This document shows positions 1 to 10,636 of a stretch of DNA of 64,000 bases, piece after piece. The DNA is from Phaseolus vulgaris (lineage: Eukaryota; Streptophyta; Magnoliopsida; Fabales; Fabaceae), in contig NC_023751.2 of the NCBI RefSeq assembly GCF_000499845.2, forward strand, positions 36,135,309-36,199,308, written 5' to 3'. Made by a program: the position numbers and the translations under genes. The notes under the pieces were generated by a model. It was not told the DNA's origin. It did not search any database and saw nothing but the letters and a program-made list of their open reading frames with translations. How positions within the stretch are numbered: position 1 is the first letter of the stretch; every line of letters begins with the position of its first letter.

Positions 1-860
1 TTCTTGGATAAGTGAACTTTTTGATTGGGAAAAGGACAAGGTTAGCTAGTTTCTTTAGGTTGTGCACGTTTCGAGCCTCTCTAGAAATCGAGGATAGATG
101 GGTTTGGAAGGATGGTGACAACATTGAGTATTCAGTTAATTCAGCGTAGGATTTTTTAAGGGGTAAGGTAGATGGGGATTCCATGAATTTGTATAACACT
201 TTTTGGAAGTTGAAGACTTTACTTTCAACCCATGTTACTGCTCGGAGGGTTATAGAAAATAAAATTGCTACAAAGGTCAACCTGGCAAGACGTGGGGTTG
301 CGGTTTATAGCATGTTATGTTGTCTTTGCGTGCTGAAAGAGGAGACTACAAGTTAATTTTTTCTTTGAATGCATAATTGTTTGATTTGTTTGGAATCTTT
401 GTTATGTTTGGTTAGGGTTGAACTCGGTTGATCATCTTGTTCCTACCTCACATTTCTTGCCATTTAATTTGTTTGGTGCTCCTACATCTATTAATTTAGT
501 TTTTGGAAATGTCTGGATTGCTTTGGTAAGTGATTTGGCGACATCAGAATAAACACGTTTTTAAGGGAGGAGTGATCGATCATTCCGAAAATTTCTCCAT
601 GGCTCAATTGAAGGTATGGTCCTGGTTCTTTCAACTTGTTTTTCCTTTTCAAATCAGTGTCTTGATCCCCTGGTTTACATGATTTCTATTAAAAACAAGT
701 GATTTGTTTTAGGGTGGGTTGGTGATTGTTTCTGCGGTTTATGAGGGGATATCATTTTTGTTTTGACGAGTTGAGTGTTAAGTGTTCAAGATGTATAAGG
801 ATTAGACTATCCTTGTAGTGCTTCATATTTATTTATTTTCTTGTTGATAAAAAAAAAACT
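1..860 (+). mobile_element. 3' end of a non-LTR (LINE) retrotransposon
   Basis: Translation at about 90-355 gives the zinc-binding region that follows reverse transcriptase in plant LINEs: an FWKLK segment, then RRVIENKIATKVNLARRGV and a Cys pair (CCLC). Several stops break the frame, so it is dead. The end at about 795-860 has the tail seen on all LINEs here: a GTATAAGG-like motif, ATTTATTTATTTT, then TTGATA and an A-run. The 5' part lies outside the window. The family call is firm; the exact limits are not. Confidence 0.8.
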
Positions 861-984
861 CAATCCCAAGATGGTGTTTTTGGACTTGAGTGGAAAACCT
901 TTATATTCATAAAGGCAATTAACCCTAGATTTTTTTTTCTCATTGATTCTTGCCTTAGATTAACTTTTTAATCTAGGATAGTAG

Positions 985-1085
985 TTTTTTTTTATAAACA
1001 ATCAAGAATATATATACACAAGAACCACTTCATGGGTGATTCGACCCTTATAAAAAAGGTATGAACAACCTAATCGCATAACATC
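985..1085 (-). mobile_element. Short LINE 3' tail
   Basis: Read on the minus strand this is the LINE terminal signature: a GGGTCGAATCACCC-like motif shortly before an AT-rich stretch and a terminal A-run. No coding part is attached, as expected for a very strongly 5'-truncated insertion. Confidence 0.5.
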
Positions 1086-1912
1086 TTTCAAACAGCTAAG
1101 AAATAAAGCAGTTCCTGACATATCCTAACAAACTAGTTGTGGGAAACTTAGACGTGAGTCAAGCCCAAGCCAAAGAAAAAATTTCAAAAAATCAATAATT
1201 GGATAGTAGTATTATCCTTTCCTCTCGAGTGCATCCTCCAATTTGGCTTCAATATTTAATTTATCTATCACACTTATTCTTGCAATCAATTTTTTTATTT
1301 ATTTATTGACAATGGGTTTAACCCGTCATCACTTTTGTAAAATTCCAAGTTTTTTAAGAATATCTTATTTGTGTTTTTATATTAAGTTTTTCAATGAATT
1401 TAATCTTTTAACTTGACAACATTTACATTAAAATAAATCTATAATTAAAACAAAATAAAAATAGAGAACTACAAATTCTTTTTTAGGTTCATATTTTAAC
1501 TTTTAAAATTAATTTTTTTAGGTAAATTAAAAATAATAATCAAACATATGAAATCACTGCCAGGTCAATCAAAGGTTCAAAATAAGTTGATTTATTAAGA
1601 ATTTAATTTCAAATTATTAATACAATATTACGTAAATAGTATATGGCAATCTTAAATAGTACAATTTACATAATAAATAATTTACTTTTTTAATGAAAAA
1701 AAATGAATAAATTAAAAATATTAAGATATTTTAAGCCATTTACAAAAAGATCACATGACCATTTTTCATATAAGCTAGTTGGCCATTATCCTTTCTGATA
1801 ATAAAATTATGTTCCCTACTCTGAATCTCTCACCAAAAATGAAATCTATATCAACGATCTATTTATTAACGAATTATTTGTTTTTGGCCGATAAAAGAAA
1901 ATCAACAATCTA
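1086..1912. other. AT-rich spacer, no gene seen
   Basis: Mostly A/T with scattered homopolymers. I see no reading frame, RNA gene or transposon end that I can support. Confidence 0.5.
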
Positions 1913-2290
1913 TTAGAAGTTTGTTTGTTGAGCTTGAAGAAGTCTCTCATCACTGGATTTGACCTGTTGTAAAAGAGCTAACAATGTTTGATACTGCTCA
2001 AGAGTAAAACCAATTTTTTGAGACTCCACTTCTGACTTTGAACCTTCATGATTCTGCTCATTATTGTTAAAATTTGTATTGTGAAAGGCTGCATGACTCT
2101 GATGATGGTTCTGATTTTTAAATTTGAAATGAGGTGGAAAACCACGCTTTTTATAACTGCAAATTTTGGAAGTATATCCTCCTCCATAGCTTCCTCTTCT
2201 ATATCCACCACCCATGTCATAGGTCGTAGCATTGTTATTATAACCTTTTTTGCAATAGCAATCATTGTCTTAGATTGATCACCAAAAACT
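1913..2290 (-). pseudogene. Copia gag remnant (zinc-knuckle to protease linker)
   Basis: A minus-strand frame of about 100 residues contains a damaged knuckle region (CSYKKRGFPPHFKFKN), an Asn/His-rich linker, then FTLEQYQTLLALLQQ. The last piece resembles the 'EQYQQLLALL' segment that follows the CCHC zinc knuckle in plant Copia gag proteins. The cysteine and histidine spacing of the knuckle is lost, and no protease, integrase or RT follows within the fragment. The product would have packaged element RNA; here it is a relic. The family call rests on pattern memory, without a search. Confidence 0.6.
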
Positions 2291-2720
2291 TGTCTCTCTT
2301 GTTGTGTAATGAGAGAGTAAACTTTATTCTAGGATGAATTATATGATACTAACATGGTAAGGTGAACAAAGATCTTGTGAGTGATCAACAACTTCACCCA
2401 TAGATAATTGTAGCAACCAGAGCTCTAATAAGAGCTATGATATCATATTACGAAATAGAACAGAGATGAATAAAAGAGAACAAAAGATGAACGAAAGAGA
2501 AAAAGAAAGGTAAAAGATATGAGAATGAATATCTCTCTTTTCTTGTTCTTGAAATCAAAACAAATGGTCTGAATATATACAAGTAGTACACTCATTCTAG
2601 GTTTAACTAAAGAGGAAAAAAATCAATAATTAAATACTAGAATCATAACAAAATAAAGGTTATTCACCTCTATAAAGATAAACAACTGATAATTAGAAAA
2701 GACACCCAATTAATATTATG
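2291..2720 (-). mobile_element. Copia leader, primer-site-like sequence and LTR remnant
   Basis: Upstream (on the minus strand) of the gag remnant lies TATGATATCATAGCTCTTA, resembling the TGGTATCAGAGC primer-binding site of Copia elements that pair with initiator Met tRNA. Beyond it is a pyrimidine-rich stretch (TTCATCTCTGTTCTATTTCG) and a TATATA-containing region typical of a short Copia LTR. The outer edge is not defined; no second LTR is visible. Confidence 0.45.
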
Positions 2721-3068
2721 ATCCTTCTATAATTATGGTATCCGTATCTTTTAATAATATCATATATATTTTTCTTCCACCTCATTCTCTTCAATTTGTT
2801 TGGTTAGGATCTTCTACATGTTGATGTTCATATCTACCGTTTTTTCTAGCTCAGTTGACATCAACATATGATCTGATGATGAATTTTGTAAAAATCTTGG
2901 AATATCTCTTGTATTCTGATTTAATATATTCTTTGTATTGCTGATAGAAATTTCTCATGAATAAGTAAGGTGAAGAACCTATAGGAACTGCATTTGATAT
3001 GAAATATATGGTGTGAAAGGAAAACACAGTCATTTAATTCGTTTGACAATTCAAAAATAGGGAGAAGT

Positions 3069-3096
3069 AGCAATGAAACCGCGGAAATAAGCTTGC
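3069..3096 (+). promoter_or_regulatory. Conserved CCGCGG promoter block, copy A
   Basis: A 28-base block around AAACCGCGGAAA lies about 160 bases before the ATG at 3229. It recurs with two mismatches at 9727-9754, about 190 bases before the ATG at 9913. CCGCGG fits the CGCG core recognised by plant CAMTA calmodulin-binding factors (known motif; its use here is inference). Confidence 0.6.
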
Positions 3097-3157
3097 ACCC
3101 CAAGCAACTATTAATTAGCTCATACACATCTTTACGTTCTGCAAACCTATGAATATG

Positions 3158-3168
3158 TCTATATATTT
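3158..3168 (+). promoter_or_regulatory. TATA-like element of gene A
   Basis: TCTATATATTT lies about 60-70 bases before the ATG at 3229. The position equivalent to the TATA box of gene B (CCTTATAAATATG) reads CCTATGAATATG here, so the original TATA has decayed and this neighbouring TATATAT may serve instead. Confidence 0.4.
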
Positions 3169-3228
3169 CATCCAAATATTCATTTCACAAAATCAAACGT
3201 TGTTTCCTATAACAACTTCAAGAGCAGC

Positions 3229-3375
3229 ATGAGTTGTAAAAGCATGATTCAAAATCATCTTATCTATTACACAAGGCCTCCTCCTCCCACCAATAACCCC
3301 AAATCTGCATCCTCAGGAACTCCATTGCCAACTACTCAGAAAGTGTTTTCGAAGAAGAATGAGAAGAAGACTTAA
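3229..3375 (+). CDS. Small Ser/Pro-rich basic protein, member A of a local family
   Basis: A 48-residue intronless frame. I do not recognise a named family. It has a short N-terminal region (MSCKSMIQNH), a YYTRPPPPTNN core, a Ser/Thr-rich stretch, and a basic C-terminus reading PTTQKVFSKKNEKKT. There is no signal peptide or membrane segment, so a cytosolic or nuclear product is likely. It is a paralogue of the gene at 9913: same length class, same MS start, same YT-RPP core, a VFS-plus-basic C-terminus, and the same promoter and leader blocks (3069-3096; TTGTTTCCTATAACAACTTC at 3200). The third member at 26464 (minus strand) shares the PTT..(V/I)F..KN end. The ATG was chosen because upstream similarity to gene B runs right up to it. 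Its decayed TATA position suggests weaker expression than B. Function unknown. Confidence 0.55.
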   Translation: MSCKSMIQNHLIYYTRPPPPTNNPKSASSGTPLPTTQKVFSKKNEKKT

Positions 3376-4640
3376 GAGAAACCATCTCATTTATTTGTTT
3401 CTTTATTTCTTTGTAAATGCTTGGAAAAAGCTATGACATCATTTCAAATTTCTCTTGCTGTATATAGGCTTCATTGTTATTGTTGTTATTAGTTGTAACA
3501 AAATTCATTCCCTTCCTTATTTTATATATTAAGAAATTTACCCCGTGATTCGAGAACCAGTGTTTCCTTTTATCTCTCTGTTCATAGTTCACAAATGGAA
3601 TGGAGACGGAAATAGACGTTTTATTTAGTAAGAAAAAATGTTGAAACTTTCATCATATGTATTGACATTAATCTGCTTCCAAATATATATTTAACTGATA
3701 AGAACAACACCAAAAACACTAAGTTAAGAATTGAAAAGTATGATGAAGATGGTGCATGGTGTTTGGGTAACGTGAGTCCTAGTAGTTTCCAAGCAAAGCA
3801 TGGTGATTGACCATAACATTTGTGTGAGAAAACACAGATTGGTCGGTTATTAAGGTACCTTAAGGAAGAAGAAAACTTAGGGTTTGTGAGACGGTTAGCT
3901 GGCAAGTTGAATGTTGAATGAGAGAAACAGTCAAAGATTTCAAACGAGGTTATATGTGAGTTGTATTCTATGTTCCCTTAATTTTCTCTGCGTGTAACAA
4001 CGTCACACGCGCTTACCATATATACGTATTGCCTTCAGAACTTAAATATTATTTTTTATAATAATAAAAAAATATAATATAGCTATTTATTTGATTCAGT
4101 AACTGAAATTTACATTAAAATTTAACTTTTTAAACAGAATTGCATTCGAGATTTAAATAATTAAAAAAAACAAAAATAATGACAGAAATTGCAACATCAT
4201 TTCGGTCGCAACATTGGTCATGCTTAACCTACCATTAATATCCAAACAACTGATAATTTAAGAGCAACGACCAAATATTACAGCAGCATGATAAAACAGT
4301 GAAATTGAAAGGGGAGGATGATTGGAACTGGAAAAAAGAAGCTTCACAAGTTTTTATGTAAAATCTGTTAGCATTAAACTCAGAACCCTCACCAATTTTT
4401 GTTTTAAAATTTAAATGGGTCAATAATTATCAACTTTAATTTTAATTTTAAATGTAATTTACAGTATGAAGAACATGTAGAAATTGAGAACTCTATTGTA
4501 AGACTATTTATTCTCATTTGAAGAGTTTTTTATCGGTAAAAAACTAATAAATTAATTTGAGACATTTTAGTAATACCTCAACCCTTATATAAAGCTAGCC
4601 AATATCATTCCTTGAAACTCCTTACCACGACCCTTAAACA
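3376..4640. other. Non-coding stretch after gene A
   Basis: Contains the 3' flank of gene A (T-rich, likely untranslated) and AT-rich spacer. A 94-codon minus-strand frame at 3621-3905 has no recognisable domain and is treated as chance. No transposon ends seen. Confidence 0.4.
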
Positions 4641-4759
4641 ACATATACTCTCATTTGAAGAATAGCAGTGGAATAAAAATAGATTCTCTGTTCACAAATT
4701 TGTATCAGAGCTATGACCAGTATAACCAATAATCTTTTATGACAAAACATTAAAAGAGA

Positions 4760-5890
4760 CACGATCAAAAGAAAAGGTAGCTTTGTATGTTGATGAAATA
4801 ATTTTTTAAAAGATTGTTGGTGCATCCACTTCAAAGGAAGCATGAGACATTTTTGGAAAAGGTGTTCAAGGGTGTCGTCCGAGTTCAACAAATGTGCATT
4901 CAAACTCTACGAGGTCAGTTGGAGGCCATGAAGATGAAGAATTTGGAAGAAGTATCTAGTTACATTACTCGTGTGCAAATGGTAGTTAATTAACTCAAAC
5001 GCAATGGAGAAACTCTCACGGATACAAGGGTCGTGGAGAAAATTCTTTGGTCATTGATCGATGACTTTGAAAATGTTGTATGTGCAATCGAGGAGTCAAA
5101 AAATTTGGAAGAGATGACCATTAATGATCTCACGGGTTCTTTTGAAGCACATGAACATCGAAAGAAGAAAAAAAACAAGAATTCTTGGAGGAAGCCTTAC
5201 AAACAAAGATAACCATCAAGGAAAACAAGGTGATGTACGTGCAACATAACCAAGGAAGAGAACATGGACTCGTAGGTTGCAATTTTGATCACAACGGAGG
5301 TTGTGGTCATGGAAAAAAACAATGAAGAGAGGGGACAAATGAACTAGCAAAACTGACATGGACGCCGCCATGATCGTGGAAGTGGTGGTCGTTCAAATTT
5401 TCCAATTGTTGAATATTACAATTACGGAAAATATGTACATTACACAAAAGATTACTTTGCCAAAAAAAAGTGGAAGGAAATACAAATTTAGTCAAAGAAG
5501 ATGAGACAAAAGATGAAAGAATTCTCATGATGGTCAATAAAGGTGTCACTTTGGATAGTGACATGGTATGGTATCTAGACACTAGTACTAGTAATCATAT
5601 GTGTGAGCACAAACACCTCTTTTTTTATATACAAGAGATAGAAGATGGACATGTGTTTTTTGAAGACTCAACTAAGGTTTCGGTTAAAGGCCGGGGGGGA
5701 AATATTGTTTTTCTTAAAAGGATGGAAAACAAAGTACTATGAAGGACATTTATTATGTACCTCACTTGAAGAGTAATATTCTCAATATGAGACAATTACT
5801 TAATATTCTCAGTATGAGACAATTACTCGAGAAAGGTTGTTCGATTTCATGAAAGACTGGATTTTGCACTTGAAGGACAAATATGGATGA
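4760..5890 (+). pseudogene. Copia gag-protease pseudogene
   Basis: Read across frames, 4830-5190 gives the gag helix region of Copia elements: IQTLRGQLEAMKMKNLEEVS, then YITRVQMVVN, an in-frame stop, LKRNGETLTDTRVVEKILWS and AIEESKNLEEMTINDLTGSF. From 5545 the protease region follows: VWYLDTSTSNHMC, where the usual DTG(A/S) catalytic triplet is DTS, then the DSTKVSVKGRG strand. Stops and frame changes occur throughout and the active-site glycine is lost, so it is inactive. Integrase, RT and RNase H are absent; sequence of another origin begins near 5903. At 5780-5826 a 27-base piece is tandemly duplicated. Confident as Copia; boundaries approximate. Confidence 0.8.
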
Positions 5891-5902
5891 TTTCTCGCAC
5901 AC

Positions 5903-6186
5903 GTGGAGATGACAAAGAATTGGATGTTCAAACTCAACTTAAAGAGTACATTACCGAAGAAGTCTCTTTGTGATGCAAAAATTGAGCTTGAAGGTTTAAG
6001 GGAAAAATCAAATAGCTTGGAAGAATTTTTCAATTTACTGAATAATGAAAAGCACAACCTTCTAAATGAAAGGAATGTCTTGGTATCTCAATTAGAGAGT
6101 GTTGAAGAAAAATTAGGTAACCTGGAAAGAAGGTTTACAAAATTGGAAGAAAAATATGTTGATATGGAGAAACTTCATGTGTTGTA
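5903..6186 (+). pseudogene. Fragment of a NET1/KIP1-type coiled-coil gene
   Basis: An open frame of 94 codons whose last 75 residues form a charged coiled coil: DAKIELEGLREKSNSLEE, then LLNNEKHNLLNERNVLVSQL, then ESVEEKLGNLERRFTKLEEK. This matches my memory of the repeated coiled-coil segments in NETWORKED 1 (NET1, formerly kinase-interacting protein 1-like) plant actin-binding proteins, which run to well over 1000 residues. The N-terminal NAB actin-binding domain and the rest are absent, and it ends in a stop soon after KYVDMEK. It sits between a Copia relic and a LINE relic, so a captured or transposon-carried exon piece is the likely origin. It could instead be an unrelated coiled coil; a protein search would settle it. 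Confidence 0.6.
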
Positions 6187-6399
6187 AGGTCTGAAGAAAC
6201 TTGTCAAATAATACTAGTGTGTAGTTTGGAATAAGCTACTGAAAGGAATATCCGTGTTGAAACGAGAAATGGCCTTAAACAATACTTATATTAATGGAAT
6301 TTAACAAGTTGGTTAAAATAGATATAATATCTATTATAAACAAATGAACATCAAAATATTTGTGTAGTGATTTCAATTATAACTCAAGCTTAGATAATT

Positions 6400-8830
6400 A
6401 AAACAATGATAATGGTGAGGATATAGGTGTTAGGTTGGATAATGTTGATTTTAAATCCCTCGGATAATTTGATGTTGACCGAACCTTTTGAGGAACAAGA
6501 AATTAAGGAAGCGGTTTGGCATTGTGATAGTAACAAAAGTTCTGACCTAGATGGAGTATCTCTCGGTTTTATCAAAAAGCACTGGTATTTACTAGTAAAT
6601 GATGTGGTTGGTGCAGTAAAATACTTCCATAAAGAGGGGAAGATACCAAAGGGTTGTAACGCTTCATTCATAACTTTGATTCCAAAATCTGAGAACCCTC
6701 AATCCTTAGAAGATTATAGACCCATCTCACTAGTAGGGTGCTTATACAAAACACTAGCTAAAGTGTTATCTAAAAGGATTAAAAAAGTTATTAAGAAGGT
6801 CATTGATGCGTCACAATTGGCTTTTTTTTATCTAATAGAGCGCTACTAGACAATGTCCTTGTTGTGAACGAGGATGTGGATGAATTGAAAAGAAAAAGAA
6901 AAAGTGGTGTGATCTTTAAGCTAGATTTTGAAAAGGCATATCATTCGGTGAATTGAGAGTTCTTGTTCTATATGTTGGGTAGATTAGGGTTTTGTGGAAA
7001 ATGGATATAGTGAATTAGAGCTTGCCTAGAATCTGCCTCTATCTCAATTTTGGTAAATGACAGCCCAACAAAAGAAATCAAACCTTCTAGAGACCTTAAC
7101 AGGGGGATCCGATGGCACCTTTTTTGTTTCTAATTACGCGCAAGGTCTATCTGGGTTGGTAAATCAAGCGACGAGAAAAAACCTATTTTTGGGAATAAAA
7201 GTTGGGAACAAGAATGTAGATGTGAATTCACTCCAATTTGTTGAGGACACACTTTTCGTCTGTGAATCTAGTGTGCGAAATATTATGACTATTAAGGTTA
7301 TACTAAGATGTTTCGAATTAGGATTCGACCTTAGAGTAAACTTTCACAAGAGTAAAATAGGTGCAATAGAAGTTGATAGGAATTTGGTTTATATGTAATC
7401 TGAAATACTCCATTGTAGCCTAATGGAATTACCATTCATCTACCTAGGTCTTCCTATGGGTGGTAATCCATCTAGGTGTTCCTTTTGGAAGCCTCTACTA
7501 TAAAAAAATCAGAAAGAAATTTTTTGTGTGGAAAGGGAGAAACCTATCCTTCGCGAGCAGATTTTGTCTTATAAAATTTGTCATTAATGCCTTACATTTG
7601 TTCTTCTTATCCTTTTTTAAAGCCTCAATAGGTTTTTTTCAAGGAAATCACAAAATTATAGAGAAAGTTTTTGTGGGCATGGGGTGTGGAAGGTAGGAAA
7701 ATCACATGGTCTAGCTGGGAGAACATTTGTAAACCGAAAGAGGAGGGAGATCTTGGTATTAGGCACATTGATCTTTTTAATAAGGCACTTTTGGCAAAAT
7801 GGTTATGGAGAATGGAGTTGGAAGGATGTCCTAGAATCAAAGTATGGATCGAGGAAGGTAAATTCAATTACATCAGCCAAAATAAGTACAAATCTAGATG
7901 ATGGAATGATTTATCCAAAATAAGCCTCTCATATTAAGGAAGTAGATGATTCGATTCAAATGTGGTTTGACAAGTAGGATCTGAATCAAAATTCAAATTT
8001 TGGGGAGACGACTGGTTAGCCCACACTCAACTCAAAGTGAGATACACCAGAATCTACAATAATTCCATGCTTAAAGATGAACCTATTGGTAGGTTCGGAA
8101 GATGGTCTAGAGAGGGTTGGGAATGGGTTTTTTGCTGGAGAAGGAAGTAGTTTGAGTGGGTAAAACCTATGGTAGAAGATTTTATGTCAAGCTTATCATA
8201 GGTTTCCCTACATCCAGATAAGGTGGATCTATGGCTATGGAACGATCCCCCCTCTTATAGATTCTCAGTAAAATATGCTTATACAAAGTTAGCAAATTAT
8301 GGAACTGGGGTGTATCTGCGTCGTTTGCATATCTTTGAAATCTAAAGGTTATGCCCTTGGCTTAGTTCTATGTGTAGAGGGATTTGTCAGACAAGATAAC
8401 AACTAAGTAGAACCTGCACAAAAGGGGTGTTATATTGAGGGATACACTATGCACCATTTTTGGGAGGGAAGAGGAGTCAACATCACACATTCTTATTTCG
8501 TGTATGGTATCATTTACAGTTTGGAATGTGTGTTTTAGTTGGCTTGGGATTAGTTCGATGAACCACAATGTGTTAGTTAATCATTTTTGAACAGTTTCCA
8601 TGCATGATTTGCTTTGATAAAGAAGGCAATAACTTGTGGAAAAGTCTTTGGGTCTTTGTCATTTGGTGTATCTGGAAGCGTAGAAACAAGGTCATTTTTA
8701 ATCAAGTAAAGATAGATGCTAAGGAAATTTTTACCATGGCACAAGTCCAGTCAAGGGCATGGATGAAACATAAATTCTCTCTTGTTGGTAATCTATTCAG
8801 TAAATTTTTATTAACCCCTCCTTGATAAAT
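6400..8830 (+). pseudogene. LINE ORF2 pseudogene (reverse transcriptase to zinc-binding region)
   Basis: The reading runs through plant L1-type ORF2: FEEQEIKEAVWHCDSNKSS and FIKKHW (6490-6590), a LIPKSENPQSLEDYRPISLV reverse-transcriptase start (6685-6735), a motif-A relic FKLDFEKAYHSV (6915-6950), thumb and connection segments near 7680-7830 (GRKITWSSWENICKPKEEGD), the zinc-binding region around 8220-8480, and a terminal WCIWKRRNKVIFN segment (8665-8705). At least six frame changes or stops break it, and the motif-C YADD region is degraded (FVEDTLFV near 7240). The endonuclease domain is missing (5' truncation). The repeated AATTCTCTC(T/C)TGTTGGTAA around 8775 and 8827 marks a small duplication at its 3' edge. 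Confidence 0.85.
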
Positions 8831-8856
8831 TCTCTCCTGTTGGTAATCTATTCAGT

Positions 8857-9010
8857 AAGGCTCTCCAAATTGAAGTTAGCACATTCGGATAGGCTTTAGC
8901 CATCCATAGTTGATTAAAAAGCGAATTCACATAATTACTTCTTTGGTTACTTTTTATGATATAGTCGTATGCAGCCTTGACCGAGAAATCATCACCCTCC
9001 CATGAATGCT
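8857..9010 (-). mobile_element. LINE zinc-binding-region fragment in opposite orientation
   Basis: The minus strand reads SWEGDDFSVKAAYDYIIKSN, then LFNQLWMAKAYPNVLTSIWR without a stop. This is the segment just before the zinc-binding motif of plant LINE ORF2. It abuts the plus-strand LINE ending near 8830, so two LINE pieces meet tail to tail. No frame lesion within 50 codons suggests that it is younger than its neighbour. Confidence 0.7.
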
Positions 9011-9261
9011 TGTTTGTTTCAGTTATGTTGATTTGAGTGAATGCTTAATGTTTGATATGTGAGGAATCATCATTCATACCTTTAGAACTTGAATGATGTT
9101 AGGAAATACGTTCACTTTTTTAACTCCTTCAAATCAACCAAATACGTCAATGTCTAGGAAGGAAATTGAATGTTTATCTTGAATTATTCTATCTTAATAT
9201 AGAAGCATGTTATTGTAATTTGACAAGGAATTGATTATGATATAGTTTGTTGTTGTAGATA

Positions 9262-9330
9262 TCACTGTTTTTGGGACATCTTTCAAATGTCTTTTAATTT
9301 ATTTATTTATTGTTTTTAAAAAAAAAATTA
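9262..9330 (+). mobile_element. LINE 3' tail
   Basis: Shows the local LINE terminal pattern: ACATCTTTCAAATGTCT, then TTTATTTATTTATTG and a run of ten A. Only the last tens of bases of an element are present. Confidence 0.5.
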
Positions 9331-9726
9331 TAGCTTCTTCCCACTCTCATTTCCCTCACTTTTATTGATGTACTTGCCAAATTGAGTGTCTTTTACCAAA
9401 AAAAAAAATATAACTCAATATAATGTAATGTTGTTCTCTTAAAAATAATTTTCAGAGTTTATTTTGTTCTCACCTTATCTTCTTTCTCAATCTAACTTTT
9501 AAAATTAAATTACCATTTAAAGCAGTAAATTAAGAGAAGTGTGTGAAAATGTAAAAGAAACAAGAAGTTGTAGTTTTTTTCAACTCTTGGACTTTTCAAA
9601 ACAAAAAATATATATTAGATAAGAAGCCGGTGCTTGCAAACACGGAACAGACCAAAAAAAATAAGAATGGAAAATTACAAGTAATTTAACGAGAACCTGC
9701 ACACATTAGCCTCTCCCAGCCACGTT

Positions 9727-9754
9727 AGCAACGAAACCGCGGAAAGAAGCTTGC
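9727..9754 (+). promoter_or_regulatory. Conserved CCGCGG promoter block, copy B
   Basis: Matches the block at 3069-3096 in 26 of 28 positions around GAAACCGCGGAAA. It lies about 90 bases before a consensus TATA box. Conservation of this block while the surrounding spacer has diverged suggests function. Confidence 0.6.
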
Positions 9755-9817
9755 GGCTGAAGCTAACGTTGATCGTTTCAATAACATAGAAGGTTCTTTA
9801 TTACGTTCTCATAACCT

Positions 9818-9826
9818 TATAAATAT
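9818..9826 (+). promoter_or_regulatory. TATA box of gene B
   Basis: TATAAATAT about 87 bases before the ATG at 9913 leaves room for a leader of roughly 55-60 bases. That leader carries TTGTTTCCTACAACAACTTC (from 9869), matching the leader of gene A. Confidence 0.65.
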
Positions 9827-9912
9827 GGGTGCACATTTCATCAAAAACTCAAACCACAAAACCATTCATTGTTTCCTACAACAACTTCAATACTCTCATT
9901 CCCTCACCCATC

Positions 9913-10065
9913 ATGAGTTCTACAAGCATAAGCATTAAAAGTGCTCTTTGCTACACCACAAGACCTCCTACTCCTCGCTCCAATAACACCACTTCTTCCT
10001 CCTCTTCCACTTCAACCGCAACTATTCAGAATGTCTTTTCAAGGAGATATGACAAGAAGGGTTAA
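9913..10065 (+). CDS. Small Ser/Pro-rich basic protein, member B of a local family
   Basis: A 50-residue intronless frame, family not named to my knowledge. Order: MSSTSISIKSALCYT, a TRPPTPRSNN core, a Thr/Ser-rich middle with five Ser in a row, and the C-terminus ATIQNVFSRRYDKKG. No signal peptide or membrane helix. A longer in-frame start exists at 9829, but it falls within what should be leader only tens of bases from the TATA box, and gene A has no equivalent; 9913 aligns with the start of A and is preferred. With a consensus TATA box, a conserved CCGCGG block and a conserved leader, this is the best-preserved member. Context (Ser/Pro-rich, possible CAMTA site) hints at stress-responsive expression, an inference only. 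Downstream at about 10081 a short LINE tail seems to have landed in its 3' flank. Confidence 0.6.
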   Translation: MSSTSISIKSALCYTTRPPTPRSNNTTSSSSSTSTATIQNVFSRRYDKKG

Positions 10066-10080
10066 GGGTTCGTGACGTTG

Positions 10081-10145
10081 GTTTTTGTATAAGGGTTGGA
10101 TTCTTCTAAAATATTCTTTTTAATTTTATTTTATTTTTTTGAAAT
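10081..10145 (+). mobile_element. Short LINE 3' tail next to gene B
   Basis: TTTGTATAAGGGTTGGATT followed by an ATTTTATTTTATTTTTTTGA stretch resembles the terminal signature of the LINEs at 26995 and 48905. It begins within about 20 bases of the stop codon of gene B. Confidence 0.45.
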
Positions 10146-10493
10146 AATTATTTTCTCACCTTCATTTTGTTCTGTAAATTAAACATTATTTCATTATTTA
10201 CATTTATTTCTTTATGTATTCACTTTGTTCCGTTTCATCTTTTGTAATATTCTAAACAGATTAATGTAATGTATTGAGTATTTCATGTTCAAACATATTG
10301 TAATAGCATTGAAATGGTTTCTTAGATCTATTTTTATATACTTTTCATTTCTCTTCTTCCTCCACCGTTTTTTTTTTCAATTTTTTTTTATTTAATTCCA
10401 ACACCCAAAAGATTACATAATGTGAGGTTACATGACATTTTTTTCTGGCTAAAACTGTAAGAAAACACGCCACCATGACTCCGCCCGCCACGC

Positions 10494-10636
10494 GAGTTTT
10501 TTTTTTTTACCAGCACCGACTGCGCCGCAAATAGCACAGCCCACGGCGGCTCCGGTCGCCACGAGAGTTTTTTTTTTTATCAGCACCGACTGCGCCGCCA
10601 ATAGCACCGCCCACGGCGGCTCCGGTCGCCACGCGA
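10494..10636. repeat. GC-rich tandem repeat, two units of 71 bases
   Basis: Two adjacent copies start with GAG plus 11-12 T, then A(C/T)CAGCACCGACTGCGCC, CCACGGCGGCTCCGGTCGCC and ACG. They differ at only a few positions. CpG-rich DNA like this stands out in a window of mostly AT-rich spacer. Confidence 0.8.

Noticed and set aside
3621..3905. 94-codon minus-strand frame
   Set aside because: No recognisable domain, promoter or paralogue; probably chance.
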